The translations under genes and the position numbers were made by a program. Source: Radiobacillus kanasensis (GTDB lineage Bacteria; Bacillota; Bacilli; Bacillales; Amphibacillaceae). Taken from it: a DNA stretch of 64,000 nt. Shown in pieces: positions 34,125 to 41,926 of the stretch (the stretch's first letter is position 1; each line of letters opens with the position of its first letter). The DNA is taken from positions 626,001-690,000 of the forward strand of contig NZ_CP088020.1 in NCBI RefSeq assembly GCF_021049245.1, read 5' to 3'. The notes under the pieces are model-generated. The model made no database searches, was not told where the DNA came from, and saw only the letters and a program-made list of their open reading frames with translations.

Positions 34125-34727
34125 ATGAACTACGCCGCTCATGAACTTTTAGAGATGTCCGAAGCATTAAACTCGAAGAAGGCTGAAATTGAACAGCACG
34201 GTTTATTTATTAGTCAAGCAAAAGACCAACAACTAAAAAACATTCTAAGTAAGCACCAACAACAAATGATTACAGGCTATCAGCAGGGGATTAACTTATT
34301 ACAAGGTAAGGGTGGACAAGTACCGGGCCAAGCACCTCACTTCCAAACACATGATTTAAGTGTAGGAATGAGTTCCCAAGCCTCTCCATCTTCAGCTCCA
34401 CAACCAAACACGGTGATGTTGTCGGATCAAACAATCTCAGCTCTAGCCTTAAGCGCTCATAAATCAGGTGCTATTTCAGGAATGCAGTTTGCAAACGAAA
34501 CCGTAGATCCCCAACTTCGCTCGTATCACGTAAATGGAGCGGTACAATGTCAAGAAATGGGCTATGAAATTTGGACTTGGATGAACCAACACGGTCATTA
34601 TCAACCAGCAACTTTCAGTACAGCCCAAACGAATCAAATGACACACATGTTCCAGCCTATGAATCAGCAAATGAATCATTCTATGCAACAAATGCATTAT
34701 TCTAATCCGAACCAAATGCAACAATAG
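34125..34727 (+). CDS. Spore coat protein, CotF/YhcQ-like
   Basis: A 200-aa protein with the CotF-family domain: YAAHELLEMSEALNSKKAEIEQHGLFISQAKDQQLKNILSKHQQQMITGYQQGINLLQGKG at the N-terminus and VMLSDQTISALALSAHKSGAISGMQFANETVDPQLRSYHVNGAVQCQEMGYEIWTWMNQHG, then a Gln/Met-rich tail. Spore coat proteins of this type are made in the mother cell. Start at 34125 follows ACGGAGG; the longer frame from 34050 has no ribosome binding site. It stands beside the CotX gene and so belongs to the spore-surface locus. Confidence 0.85.
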   Translation: MNYAAHELLEMSEALNSKKAEIEQHGLFISQAKDQQLKNILSKHQQQMITGYQQGINLLQGKGGQVPGQAPHFQTHDLSVGMSSQASPSSAPQPNTVMLSDQTISALALSAHKSGAISGMQFANETVDPQLRSYHVNGAVQCQEMGYEIWTWMNQHGHYQPATFSTAQTNQMTHMFQPMNQQMNHSMQQMHYSNPNQMQQ

Positions 34728-34739
34728 GTATTATAAATG

Positions 34740-34772
34740 ACACACAGGGCTAGACAGTCCTGTGTGTTTTTC
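34740..34772 (+). terminator. Terminator of the CotF-like gene
   Basis: ACACACAGG and CCTGTGTGT with a 10-nt loop, then TTTT. Confidence 0.88.
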
Positions 34773-34809
34773 AAAAAAAGAAGATCACCTTCGCATAGGT
34801 GATCTTCTT
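34772..34809 (-). terminator. Terminator of cotX
   Basis: On the minus strand AAGAAGATCACCT and AGGTGATCTTCTT with a 6-nt loop and a TTTTTTT run. Confidence 0.9.
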
Positions 34810-34825
34810 AGAATTCCTTAAACCT

Positions 34826-35470
34826 TTATAGAATGTCCAGTCTAGCGATTAATACAATCAAAATCTGCAGTAAAATTTGAACATTTACGGCAATGTCCGT
34901 ATCCACAGTAGATACGGTTACATCGCGTGAATTCTCAATATAAACTTGCTGTTTATTCGTTTGACTAGACTTCACTTTTGCAAGCAGGTCTTGTGTTACG
35001 GCGTCTGCTTTACTACTGTCGAGGATAGAAATACTAATCACTAATGCAATGGCTACTTGAAGAGCTGCTTGAACATTAAGTGCAGCTTGGGTATCCGTTG
35101 TCGTTACATCTACATCACATGAATCTTTAATAATAATAGATTCAATCGATTTTTGGCTACTTTTCACTTCTGCATCCTCCTCCTGAACAACAGTCCCGTC
35201 TAGGGGGTGGTGATCTGTCGGATCTAGTGCATTCCATTTTCTCGGTTCTTCATGACAACATGCTTCTTCTTTGGGTTCCTGGTAACATGGTGATTCATCA
35301 ACATATTCCGGTTCCCGACAACATGTTGATTCTTCCACGCAATCTGGTTCAACATTACAGTTATCTTGTTTAGCTTTTCTGTTTCTTACGATCGCGACTG
35401 TTCTATCGCGTTTACGTTTTGCGTTTGCGCTTCTTGCATTTCTCGCTTTTTTCCTAGATTTTCTTGACAT
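34826..35470 (-). CDS. cotX: Spore crust protein, CotX family
   Basis: A 214-aa spore crust protein. The C-terminal half holds two Coat X/V repeats: KSSQKSIESIIIKDSCDVDVTTTDTQAALNVQAALQVAIALV, then KSSQTNKQQVYIENSRDVTVSTVDTDIAVNVQILLQIL. The N-terminus is a lysine/arginine-rich block (MSRKSRKKARNARSANAKRKR), and the middle carries several Cys and CC pairs (ESTCC, EACCHEEP) with a likely cross-linking role. In B. subtilis, CotX with CotY/CotZ builds the outermost layer. Start at 35470 has AAAGGAGAG. A consensus sigma-K promoter is upstream. Confidence 0.88.
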   Translation of the reverse strand: MSRKSRKKARNARSANAKRKRDRTVAIVRNRKAKQDNCNVEPDCVEESTCCREPEYVDESPCYQEPKEEACCHEEPRKWNALDPTDHHPLDGTVVQEEDAEVKSSQKSIESIIIKDSCDVDVTTTDTQAALNVQAALQVAIALVISISILDSSKADAVTQDLLAKVKSSQTNKQQVYIENSRDVTVSTVDTDIAVNVQILLQILIVLIARLDIL

Positions 35471-35498
35471 AATAACTCTCCTTTCTGGTAATTTAAGA

Positions 35499-35525
35499 TA
35501 TTGTATGTCGTTTAATAGGATTGGT
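35499..35525 (-). promoter_or_regulatory. Sigma-K promoter of cotX
   Basis: On the minus strand the -10 is CATACAATA (35507-35499), matching CATANNNTA exactly, and AC lies 16 nt upstream (35525-35524). That is the pattern of the late mother-cell sigma factor. Confidence 0.7.
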
Positions 35526-35655
35526 AAGGGTGGGTATCCAGTATTAAACACCTATTTCTTGGTATAGGACGAAAGCAAACTATTACCTATCTAATAGGGA
35601 CCAAACAAAAAAGTTAGATGATGGCCATCCAGAAGACTTTCCAATAGACACCTCG

Positions 35656-35708
35656 ATTATGTAAAAAAGATGATTCCGCCTATGAAGGAATCATCTTTTT
35701 TACATAAT
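35656..35708. terminator. Long bidirectional terminator
   Basis: A 22-bp perfect inverted repeat, arms 35656-35677 and 35687-35708 (core AAAGATGATTCC / GGAATCATCTTT), with a 9-nt loop and T runs inside the arms. It ends the CotW-like gene on the minus strand. Confidence 0.8.
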
Positions 35709-35710
35709 CC

Positions 35711-35884
35711 TTATTCATTTTTGTTTTTAGGTTGAGTTACGGACTCAACACTTTTTTTCATGCTCTCCATTATTTGTACTAATCTTTCCTTATCTTTGTT
35801 ATCGAGTCTCTCTTTATCTAATTTAGCGGCATGCTTTTTTAATATAGTGTCCACTAGTGTATCTACATTAATATCTTTATTCAA
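35711..35884 (-). CDS. Small CotW-like coat protein
   Basis: A 57-aa charged protein starting from TTG at 35884 (ribosome binding site TTAGGAGG 8 nt upstream; a GTG at 35893 overlaps it). Sequence: NKDINVDTLVDTILKKHAAKLDKERLDNKDKERLVQIMESMKKSVE. The pattern (I..K..I.KE..KE.L...V..L...V) resembles the small spore crust protein CotW, but the match is weak. The position between CotX and the DUF2642 genes supports a spore coat role. Confidence 0.55.
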   Translation of the reverse strand: MNKDINVDTLVDTILKKHAAKLDKERLDNKDKERLVQIMESMKKSVESVTQPKNKNE

Positions 35885-36020
35885 CGTATTCACCTCCTAA
35901 GATTACTTTTATATATCGTATTCAGAGTGTTCGTAAACGTGCTATAGATGATAGTCTATTTAATTTGTAAGTAGAATTGGCATATTAGTGGAATTTTCTA
36001 TTATTCACATAAATGCCCTT

Positions 36021-36048
36021 ACAGGAGAGAAGAAACCGCCATATAGTA
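36021..36048 (+). promoter_or_regulatory. Sigma-K promoter of the DUF2642 genes
   Basis: AC at 36021 is followed by a 17-nt spacer and CATATAGTA at 36040, which fits CATANNNTA exactly. The start codon follows 34 nt later. Confidence 0.65.
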
Positions 36049-36081
36049 AATAGAATTCTATTATAGAAAGGATGAAAAATA

Positions 36082-36450
36082 TTGGTACTAAATACTAGAC
36101 AAAAGTCTCTATTGGAGTTGCTTAACCAAATGACACAAAACCTATCAAATAACAATGGTCAAGGCGTAGACTTACCAGACCTAGATATCGATGTTGATTT
36201 CGACTTAAGCATTGGGGATGAAGAAGGAAATGGAAATGGAGGAACTCCTCCGACATCACCGACAGTCCCTACGACGCTTAGAGAAGTACTATTGGAATTA
36301 GTGAATGAACAAGTCGAAGTGACAACTCCTTTTGGTACAGTAGCTGGAACATTGTTGGCTGTACGAAGTGATTATGTCGTAATTATTGATAGTACGGGAG
36401 ATCAAGTTCTAGTCCGTATTGAAAAAATTGAATTTGTAAGTGAATTATAA
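36082..36450 (+). CDS. DUF2642-domain spore protein with acidic linker
   Basis: A 122-aa protein: an N-terminal helix (LNTRQKSLLELLNQMTQNL), an acidic Asp/Gly/Pro linker (DLPDLDIDVDFDLSIGDEEGNGNGGTPPTSPTVPT) and a C-terminal DUF2642-like beta domain (LVNEQVEVTTPFGTVAGTLLAVRSDYVVIIDSTGDQVLVRIEKIEFV). DUF2642 small proteins are common in Bacillus spore coats and often come in pairs. TTG start at 36082 with AAAGGATG. It lies just upstream of the second DUF2642 gene (14 nt). A sigma-K promoter is in front. The role is structural or as a glycan carrier, which is inference. Confidence 0.7.
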   Translation: MVLNTRQKSLLELLNQMTQNLSNNNGQGVDLPDLDIDVDFDLSIGDEEGNGNGGTPPTSPTVPTTLREVLLELVNEQVEVTTPFGTVAGTLLAVRSDYVVIIDSTGDQVLVRIEKIEFVSEL

Positions 36451-36464
36451 GGAGGGAATTATAA

Positions 36465-36677
36465 ATGTTTGAAGAAACTTTTGCTGCAGAACTAGCTACA
36501 CGAATTGGATCCAGAGTTGAGGTTGCTACAGATAACAACTTAATCGAAGGGATTCTCTCAACTGTCACGGCAGAATTGGTACTAGTGATTGACATTAGCA
36601 GTGGATATAACGATAATGCAAAGTTGTATATCTCTTTAGATGCCATTAACTTTGTACGGTTTCCTCAAGCGGCATAA
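36465..36677 (+). CDS. DUF2642-like small spore protein
   Basis: A 70-aa protein made of one beta domain: FEETFAAELATRIGSRVEVATDNNLIEGILSTVTAELVLVIDISSGY then LYISLDAINFVRF. It repeats the C-terminal fold of the preceding protein, so the two are probably paralogues. Start has AAGGAGGGAATTA. Terminators at 36715 and 36767 close the operon. Confidence 0.72.
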   Translation: MFEETFAAELATRIGSRVEVATDNNLIEGILSTVTAELVLVIDISSGYNDNAKLYISLDAINFVRFPQAA

Positions 36678-36714
36678 TGAATAGCCGGTTGGAATCCGAA
36701 TGAAAAGTGGAAAC

Positions 36715-36748
36715 GAGCGACTCAAATCTTACTTTTGAGTCGCTCTTT
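36715..36748 (+). terminator. Terminator of the DUF2642 operon
   Basis: GAGCGACTCAAA and TTTGAGTCGCTC, followed by TTTG. Confidence 0.85.
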
Positions 36749-36766
36749 GTTTTGATCTTGATCAGT

Positions 36767-36801
36767 AAAAACCCCTGAACCAACATGATTCAGGGGTTTT
36801 T
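36767..36801. terminator. Bidirectional terminator
   Basis: AAAAACCCCTGAA and TTCAGGGGTTTTT with a 9-nt loop. It also serves the minus-strand oxidoreductase gene ending at 36913. Confidence 0.85.
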
Positions 36802-36912
36802 GATATGCGTCTTTGGGGGACTAATCCATAAGAATCAAATTCAGTTAGTGATTAATTTTTAGAAATAATTTTCGACCATCTACATACAGATAATTAATGG
36901 ATTCCCAATGAC

Positions 36913-37827
36913 TTAGATCTGATCTTCCATAATGGCTCGACTAATTTCATTTGTAGTCTTTAATGCGGCTATTCCTGCTTTACCTGATACAGAAGGGGTT
37001 AAATCTGATTTTATACAATTCAAGAAGTCGGTTAACTGTATTTCTAATGGTTGTTCATCGCTGGTTATCTGTATGGTTTGAGTGATGGTATCTCGTGTTA
37101 CATTTATCTCATTTTTTAAGATATCAGCTTCTATAAAAGCATTCTCTGTAAGAATTTGAATGGTTCTTACTTTTCTCTTAGATTTAAAGCTTGCTGTTAG
37201 TTTCCCAATTACTCCTTCAGCCGACCTCGTAATGACACTCGCATGTTTTGGGGTGTTCTCTATGATTTTTCCCATTGTATAAAAGTCTAATAGTTCATCA
37301 TCTTGGAGGATTTCCTGCAAAATGTAGAGGTCATGAATCATTAAATCTTTCACCACATCCACATTTTTAATTTTTTCATGATAAGGACTCATTCTATGAA
37401 AATCCATTCCTATAATTTTTTCATGTTCTAGTTCTTTTCTAATCATATTTATTAGTGGATTGAAGAGTTCGATGTGTCCAACTTGAAGCTTGATTCCAGC
37501 TTCTTCGGCTTTGAGGGTTAATTCTTTTGCCTGTGGGACAGTGTCTGTAATAGGTTTTTCCATCAATATATGCACTTTATGATCCATGCAAAGTAACCCT
37601 ATATCATAGTGGAATTCTGTTGGTACAGCTATACTAACGGCATCAACTGCTTGAAGGAGATTTGGTAATGATTGAAACTGTTTTACCTGATATTTATCTG
37701 AAATTTGACGGCCTTTTTCTGGATCGTTATCGAAAACACCAATTAATTGGCAATGCTCCTGCATCGATAAATACGTTCTGACATGGTTTTCCCCCATATT
37801 TCCTGTTCCAATTACACCAACTTTCAT
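36913..37827 (-). CDS. Gfo/Idh sugar-nucleotide oxidoreductase (WbpB/GnnA-like)
   Basis: A 304-aa NAD-dependent oxidoreductase with the Rossmann motif GVIGTGNMGENHVRTYL at the N-terminus, EKPITDTVPQA in the middle and VGHIELFNPLI, the last being the block found in UDP-GlcNAc 3-dehydrogenases (GnnA/WbpB). In the P. aeruginosa pathway WbpB oxidises C3 of UDP-GlcNAcA. Its partner, the WbpE-like aminotransferase, is at 50 kb, so the pathway genes are spread over the locus. Start has GTGAGGAGAA; a CATAAGATA element sits 40 nt upstream. Confidence 0.82.
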   Translation of the reverse strand: MKVGVIGTGNMGENHVRTYLSMQEHCQLIGVFDNDPEKGRQISDKYQVKQFQSLPNLLQAVDAVSIAVPTEFHYDIGLLCMDHKVHILMEKPITDTVPQAKELTLKAEEAGIKLQVGHIELFNPLINMIRKELEHEKIIGMDFHRMSPYHEKIKNVDVVKDLMIHDLYILQEILQDDELLDFYTMGKIIENTPKHASVITRSAEGVIGKLTASFKSKRKVRTIQILTENAFIEADILKNEINVTRDTITQTIQITSDEQPLEIQLTDFLNCIKSDLTPSVSGKAGIAALKTTNEISRAIMEDQI

Positions 37828-37972
37828 AGATTAATTCTCCTCACTTTATTTATTACTCATTTGATATCTTATGCACGAGCTATTAAGTGAGATAGACTGC
37901 CATAACAAGAAAACAAATTTGGCTTACGTCCTATTACGAAACACTAGAAAAGTAGAAAGGAGGGAAAACGCT

Positions 37973-38899
37973 ATCAATATCTTGTTCATAGCAGAAGACA
38001 CGTCTGGCTTTATAAATAAGAACTTTTACTATTTAGAACAGGAACTTGCAAAAGTCGTGAATGTACAGGTATGGAGAAAATCAGGACATATCAGCTTTAT
38101 TCTAAAACAGTTGGAAACAGAACCCGATTTTATCTTGCTCATGAATGACATGGATAAAGATTGGACACCAAGAATTAAGGGCCTTGCTCATATAAATATC
38201 CCTACTGGACTATTTATCAATGATATTCACCGGTTTACGAAACTTAGAAAAGCTTATATAGAGAAGAACAATATCTCCTATTTATTTCCCATCATTCGAG
38301 ATGTATTTTTAGAAACCTATCCAGAATACGAGAAGAAGATGGAGTGGTTTCCACACTTCGTTCAGTTAGATTTGTACAAAGATTATGGATTAGAGAAAGA
38401 TATCAATTTATTAATAATGGGTGCGGTAAACGAGTATTATCCATTAAGACAAAAAATTATCAAAGCCTATGAAGGAGATTCAGACTTTGTTTACCATAGC
38501 CATCCTGGCTATCGGAACTTTAATAAAGAGGAAGAAGATGAAAAAATGATTGGGGAAAAGTATGCGAAGGAAATAAACCGATCCAAGATTATGTTCACAT
38601 GTCCTTCTGTGTTACATTACCCTGTTCAAAAGTATTTTGAAGCACTTGCTTGTAAAACGCTCCTTTTAGCACCAACCTTCAAAGAACTGGAGGACCTTGG
38701 ATTTATACCAGACTATCATTTTGTAGCAATAAATGAAGATAATTTTCAAAAGAAAGCAGATTATTATTTAAAAGATGAGAAGGAGAGACAAAAAATTACA
38801 GAACAAGGATATGCGTTCATTCGGGAAAAACATTCTATCGAGCATCGAACGTTACAGCTTGTCCAAACGCTAAAACGCTTACTGAAAGGGAGGAGTTAG
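37973..38899 (+). CDS. CgeB-like spore glycosyltransferase
   Basis: A 308-aa protein with the CgeB/YkvP fold: NILFIAEDTSGFINKNFYYLEQEL at the start and a C-terminal Rossmann half with FEALACKTLLLAPTFKELEDLG and a final helix. CgeB-family proteins are late mother-cell proteins that glycosylate the spore surface in B. subtilis. The upstream ATG at 37871 has no ribosome binding site. The strong AAAGGAGGG at 37957-37965 points to an ATC at 37973, whose position corresponds to the usual MNILFI start of the family. It heads an operon with the acetyltransferase and C5-epimerase genes. Confidence 0.8.
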   Translation: MNILFIAEDTSGFINKNFYYLEQELAKVVNVQVWRKSGHISFILKQLETEPDFILLMNDMDKDWTPRIKGLAHINIPTGLFINDIHRFTKLRKAYIEKNNISYLFPIIRDVFLETYPEYEKKMEWFPHFVQLDLYKDYGLEKDINLLIMGAVNEYYPLRQKIIKAYEGDSDFVYHSHPGYRNFNKEEEDEKMIGEKYAKEINRSKIMFTCPSVLHYPVQKYFEALACKTLLLAPTFKELEDLGFIPDYHFVAINEDNFQKKADYYLKDEKERQKITEQGYAFIREKHSIEHRTLQLVQTLKRLLKGRS

Positions 38900-38902
38900 G
38901 AC

Positions 38903-39583
38903 ATGTCAAACATTCCAGAAAGTGTTCAACTAGGGAAGAATACGGTGATTGAGGAAGATGTAGTTGTTGGGGAAAATGTAGTTATTGGACATAATACGGT
39001 GTTATTACAAGGGACACACATTGGAGATGATGTTTCCATTGGTAGTAATTGTGTCCTTGGCATTAAGCCAGGTGTCAATCAGAGAATGCGAAAAACAGCT
39101 CAGGACAACCAAAATCTAATGATTGAATCAGGCACAAGAATTGGGCATTTAGTATCCATTTATTCGGGGACAAAAATAGGAAAAGGGGTCTTTATCGGAG
39201 ATCAAGCAAGTATAAGGGAAAATGTTTCCGTTGGGCCGGATTCAGTTATTGGAAGAGCAGCCATTGTCGAACTAAATACAACGATTGGGAAATCATGTAC
39301 GATTCAAACGCTGGCATATGTAACAGGTGATACTACATTAGAGGATGAAGTATTTATTGGTCCATGTGTATCGATGTCGAATGACAAATACATGGGGGCT
39401 CAACCATTTTCGCTAAAAGGTCCTCATATTAGAAAAGGGGCGAAGATAGGGAATAACGCATCGCTACTACCTGGCGTTACAATCGGGAAAGATACGATAG
39501 TAGGAGCAGGATCTGTTGTAACGAAAAATATAGAAGAAAATATAGTTGTTGCGGGGATTCCAGCCAGGAAGATTCGTTCTTAG
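38903..39583 (+). CDS. Hexapeptide-repeat N-acetyltransferase (WbpD-like)
   Basis: A 226-aa left-handed beta-helix acetyltransferase with many isoleucine-rich hexapeptide turns (GKNTVIEEDVVVGENVVIGHNTV through VGAGSVVTKNIEENIVVAGIPARKI). It ends in the IPAR box of sugar O- or N-acetyltransferases. In the diacetamido-uronate pathway WbpD acetylates C3. The neighbouring C5-epimerase and CgeB-like genes suggest it acts on the same glycan. Start follows AGGGAGGAG, 4 nt after the preceding stop codon. Confidence 0.85.
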   Translation: MSNIPESVQLGKNTVIEEDVVVGENVVIGHNTVLLQGTHIGDDVSIGSNCVLGIKPGVNQRMRKTAQDNQNLMIESGTRIGHLVSIYSGTKIGKGVFIGDQASIRENVSVGPDSVIGRAAIVELNTTIGKSCTIQTLAYVTGDTTLEDEVFIGPCVSMSNDKYMGAQPFSLKGPHIRKGAKIGNNASLLPGVTIGKDTIVGAGSVVTKNIEENIVVAGIPARKIRS

Positions 39584-39607
39584 TAACCATGAAAAGAGGT
39601 GAAGTGA

Positions 39608-40627
39608 TTGGAGTCTAATAAGACAGAGGATATCAGCATCGTGATGCATGATCAACATAAAGCGGTTGGTAAGAAAATAGGGAATGACTTTTATGTTCCC
39701 CTCACGTTGATTGAAAGAGGCTATCAAACGGAAAAAGAATGGATAGAAACAGACCAGACATTAAAAATTCATGTGACAAAAGCACGTCCGATCGTTATAA
39801 GTAGTTATGATTATAATGGGAATTATATGCATTATGACAAAATAGGCGTAGAGAATTGGAATGTAACATTTGATGATACAGGAATTCCTAAGACCGTTTA
39901 TTCATTTGGACAATACTATAATCCCTCAACAATCGCCCAATATGGCCTTCAGCATTACAGTTTATATGTGAAAAATAAGGATCAAGAGAGTAAAAAGAAA
40001 TTTTTAACCGTTGCGGATTGGTTTCTTAAAAATCAAGACTCGCGTGGCGGATGGTCCTATCATTTTGACCATGCTTTTTTCTCAAGTAGACTTCCTGACC
40101 TTAAAGCGCCATGGTATTCAGCAATTGGATTAGGAATGGCTATGTCTGTTTTAGCGCGAGCATCCTATCTTTCGAATAACCAAAACTATGCGAATCGCGC
40201 ACTACGAGCCAACCGCTTATTTCAAACTTTACCACCAAAGGGTGTTCTCGCTAAGTTTGAAAACAAGTACTCCTTTTACGAGGAATGTCCTACAAATCCA
40301 CCGAGCTTCATTTTAAATGGATTTATGTTTGCATTAATTGGCTTATATGATTTATTTAAACATACGAGTAACAACGTGACGAGGAAGTTATTTGAGGAAG
40401 GAATGCTCACCTTGAAAAGAATGCTTCCTTTATATGATCTCGGAAATCGCACTGCATATGATCTAACACATTACACTACGGATGGTGGGTTTCCAAATGT
40501 TGCGAAGTGGGGTTACCATGTCACTCATATTCACTTGTTGGCGACATTGAATGCCATTGAAAAGGATTATAAGATGGAAGAGACCTTAGTAAGGTGGAAA
40601 GGGTATGTACTTGGTCATACGAAATAA
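39608..40627 (+). CDS. D-glucuronyl C5-epimerase-family protein
   Basis: A 339-aa protein with the C-terminal domain of the heparosan-N-sulfate-glucuronate 5-epimerase family. Residues GGWSYHFDHAF, APWYSAIGLGMAMSVLARA, YSFYEECPTNPPSFILNGFMFALIGLYDLF and GNRTAYDLTHYT match the conserved (alpha/alpha)-barrel blocks, including the tyrosines linked with catalysis. There is no signal peptide, so it works inside the cell. It would flip a uronic acid at C5 after polymerisation. Start is TTG at 39608 with AGAGGTGA. It closes the three-gene operon with a terminator. The exact substrate is unknown. Confidence 0.82.
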   Translation: MESNKTEDISIVMHDQHKAVGKKIGNDFYVPLTLIERGYQTEKEWIETDQTLKIHVTKARPIVISSYDYNGNYMHYDKIGVENWNVTFDDTGIPKTVYSFGQYYNPSTIAQYGLQHYSLYVKNKDQESKKKFLTVADWFLKNQDSRGGWSYHFDHAFFSSRLPDLKAPWYSAIGLGMAMSVLARASYLSNNQNYANRALRANRLFQTLPPKGVLAKFENKYSFYEECPTNPPSFILNGFMFALIGLYDLFKHTSNNVTRKLFEEGMLTLKRMLPLYDLGNRTAYDLTHYTTDGGFPNVAKWGYHVTHIHLLATLNAIEKDYKMEETLVRWKGYVLGHTK

Positions 40628-40637
40628 GAAACCATTA

Positions 40638-40683
40638 GAAAACCAGCAGCAGTAAGGCAAGATCATTCACTGTGCTGGTTTTC
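40638..40683. terminator. Bidirectional terminator
   Basis: GAAAACCAGCA and TGCTGGTTTTC, with an inner CAGT/ACTG pair, between convergent genes. Confidence 0.82.
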
Positions 40684-40692
40684 TTTATCAGT

Positions 40693-41760
40693 CTATTTAA
40701 TTAAGATCTCCATGATTTCATGTGCGGTATTACCTGTTCCAAATAATGCAGGGTATTCCTGAGGAATGTGGGAAGCGGCAACACCTTCTACAATTTTTTT
40801 ACTATCGGCACCTACTAACTGATTCCATCCTGCATCCAATGTTTCTATCCACTCTGTTTCATCTCTTAGGGTTAGGCATGGAACCTGGAGCATGTATGCT
40901 TCTTTTTGTAGTCCACCAGAGTCTGTCAGAATTAATTCCGTTTGGGAAGCAATCGTTAACATGTCGAAATAATTTAATGGATCAATAACCTTCATGTTAG
41001 ACGAAGCGATTAGGTGATTTAGGTTAAACTGTTCTATTTTACTTTTCGTCCTAGGGTGTAAAGGTAAAACCACAGTCGTTTTGAGCTGCCCAAGAGCTTG
41101 GAGGATTGACTCGAGTCGATCCGGCTGATCGGTATTTTCAGCCCGATGAATAGTTGCTAGGTAGTAACTTTTATTGAATAGAGTTAAATCTTGAAGGATG
41201 GAAGATTGTTTTAATGCAAGGTCTTTAAAATAAAGAACAGAATCATACATGATATCACCAGTTACATGGACCCCTTCCGTTATTCCTTCTTTTTTAAGAT
41301 TTTCCGCAGCGGACTGGGAAGGGCAAAATAGCCAATGCGAGAGGTGATCGGTAATGACCCGGTTAATTTCCTCAGGCATTTTTTTATTATAACTGCGTAG
41401 TCCCGATTCTACATGGGCAATTGGAATATGAAGTTTTGCTGCTGCCATACTGCCGGCGAGTGTGGAATTCGTGTCTCCATAAACAAGAACGATATTAGGC
41501 GTGACAGAGTTCATGATGGACTCTAATTCCATCAACATGTGGGCTGTTTGTTTTCCGTGAGAGTCTGAACCAACCCCTAAATAATAATCCGGTTTTGGAA
41601 GATGTAATTGCTCGAAAAAGACGTTAGACATATTGTCATCATAATGCTGCCCAGTGTGCACAATAATTTCTTGTATCTTTGGGTTCTTTTGTATTGCTTT
41701 TGACAGCATAGAGGACTTAATAAATTGTGGCCTTGCTCCTACAACGGTTAAGATTTTCAT
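40693..41760 (-). CDS. Sugar-nucleotide 2-epimerase (WbpI-like, WecB family)
   Basis: A 355-aa non-hydrolysing UDP-sugar 2-epimerase. It has TVVGARPQFIKSSMLSKAI, TGQHYDDNMSNVFFEQL, YGDTNSTLAGSMAAAKLHIPIAHVESGLRSYN and LTDSGGLQKEAYMLQVPCLTLRDETEWIET. The TGQHYDDNMSxVFF motif and GVGSDSHGKQT are found in WbpI-type enzymes that act on UDP-GlcNAc(3NAc)A rather than in MnaA. It would make UDP-ManNAc3NAcA. Start has AAAGGAGAAGG; a 31-residue reading frame overlaps its start in ATGA fashion. Confidence 0.86.
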   Translation of the reverse strand: MKILTVVGARPQFIKSSMLSKAIQKNPKIQEIIVHTGQHYDDNMSNVFFEQLHLPKPDYYLGVGSDSHGKQTAHMLMELESIMNSVTPNIVLVYGDTNSTLAGSMAAAKLHIPIAHVESGLRSYNKKMPEEINRVITDHLSHWLFCPSQSAAENLKKEGITEGVHVTGDIMYDSVLYFKDLALKQSSILQDLTLFNKSYYLATIHRAENTDQPDRLESILQALGQLKTTVVLPLHPRTKSKIEQFNLNHLIASSNMKVIDPLNYFDMLTIASQTELILTDSGGLQKEAYMLQVPCLTLRDETEWIETLDAGWNQLVGADSKKIVEGVAASHIPQEYPALFGTGNTAHEIMEILIK

Positions 41761-41926
41761 TTCCTTCTCCTTTCTAATAACATAAATTCACCTTCTTTGC
41801 CGTACTTCATTTGCTGGTCTGACATGTTGTCGTAGTCGGTAATCCTGAACATGATTTCATGACTATTAATATAATGAAAAAAGTTCTCTGGTAAGATAAA
41901 TACCGATTCAGAAAGGGGTAAAAAGA

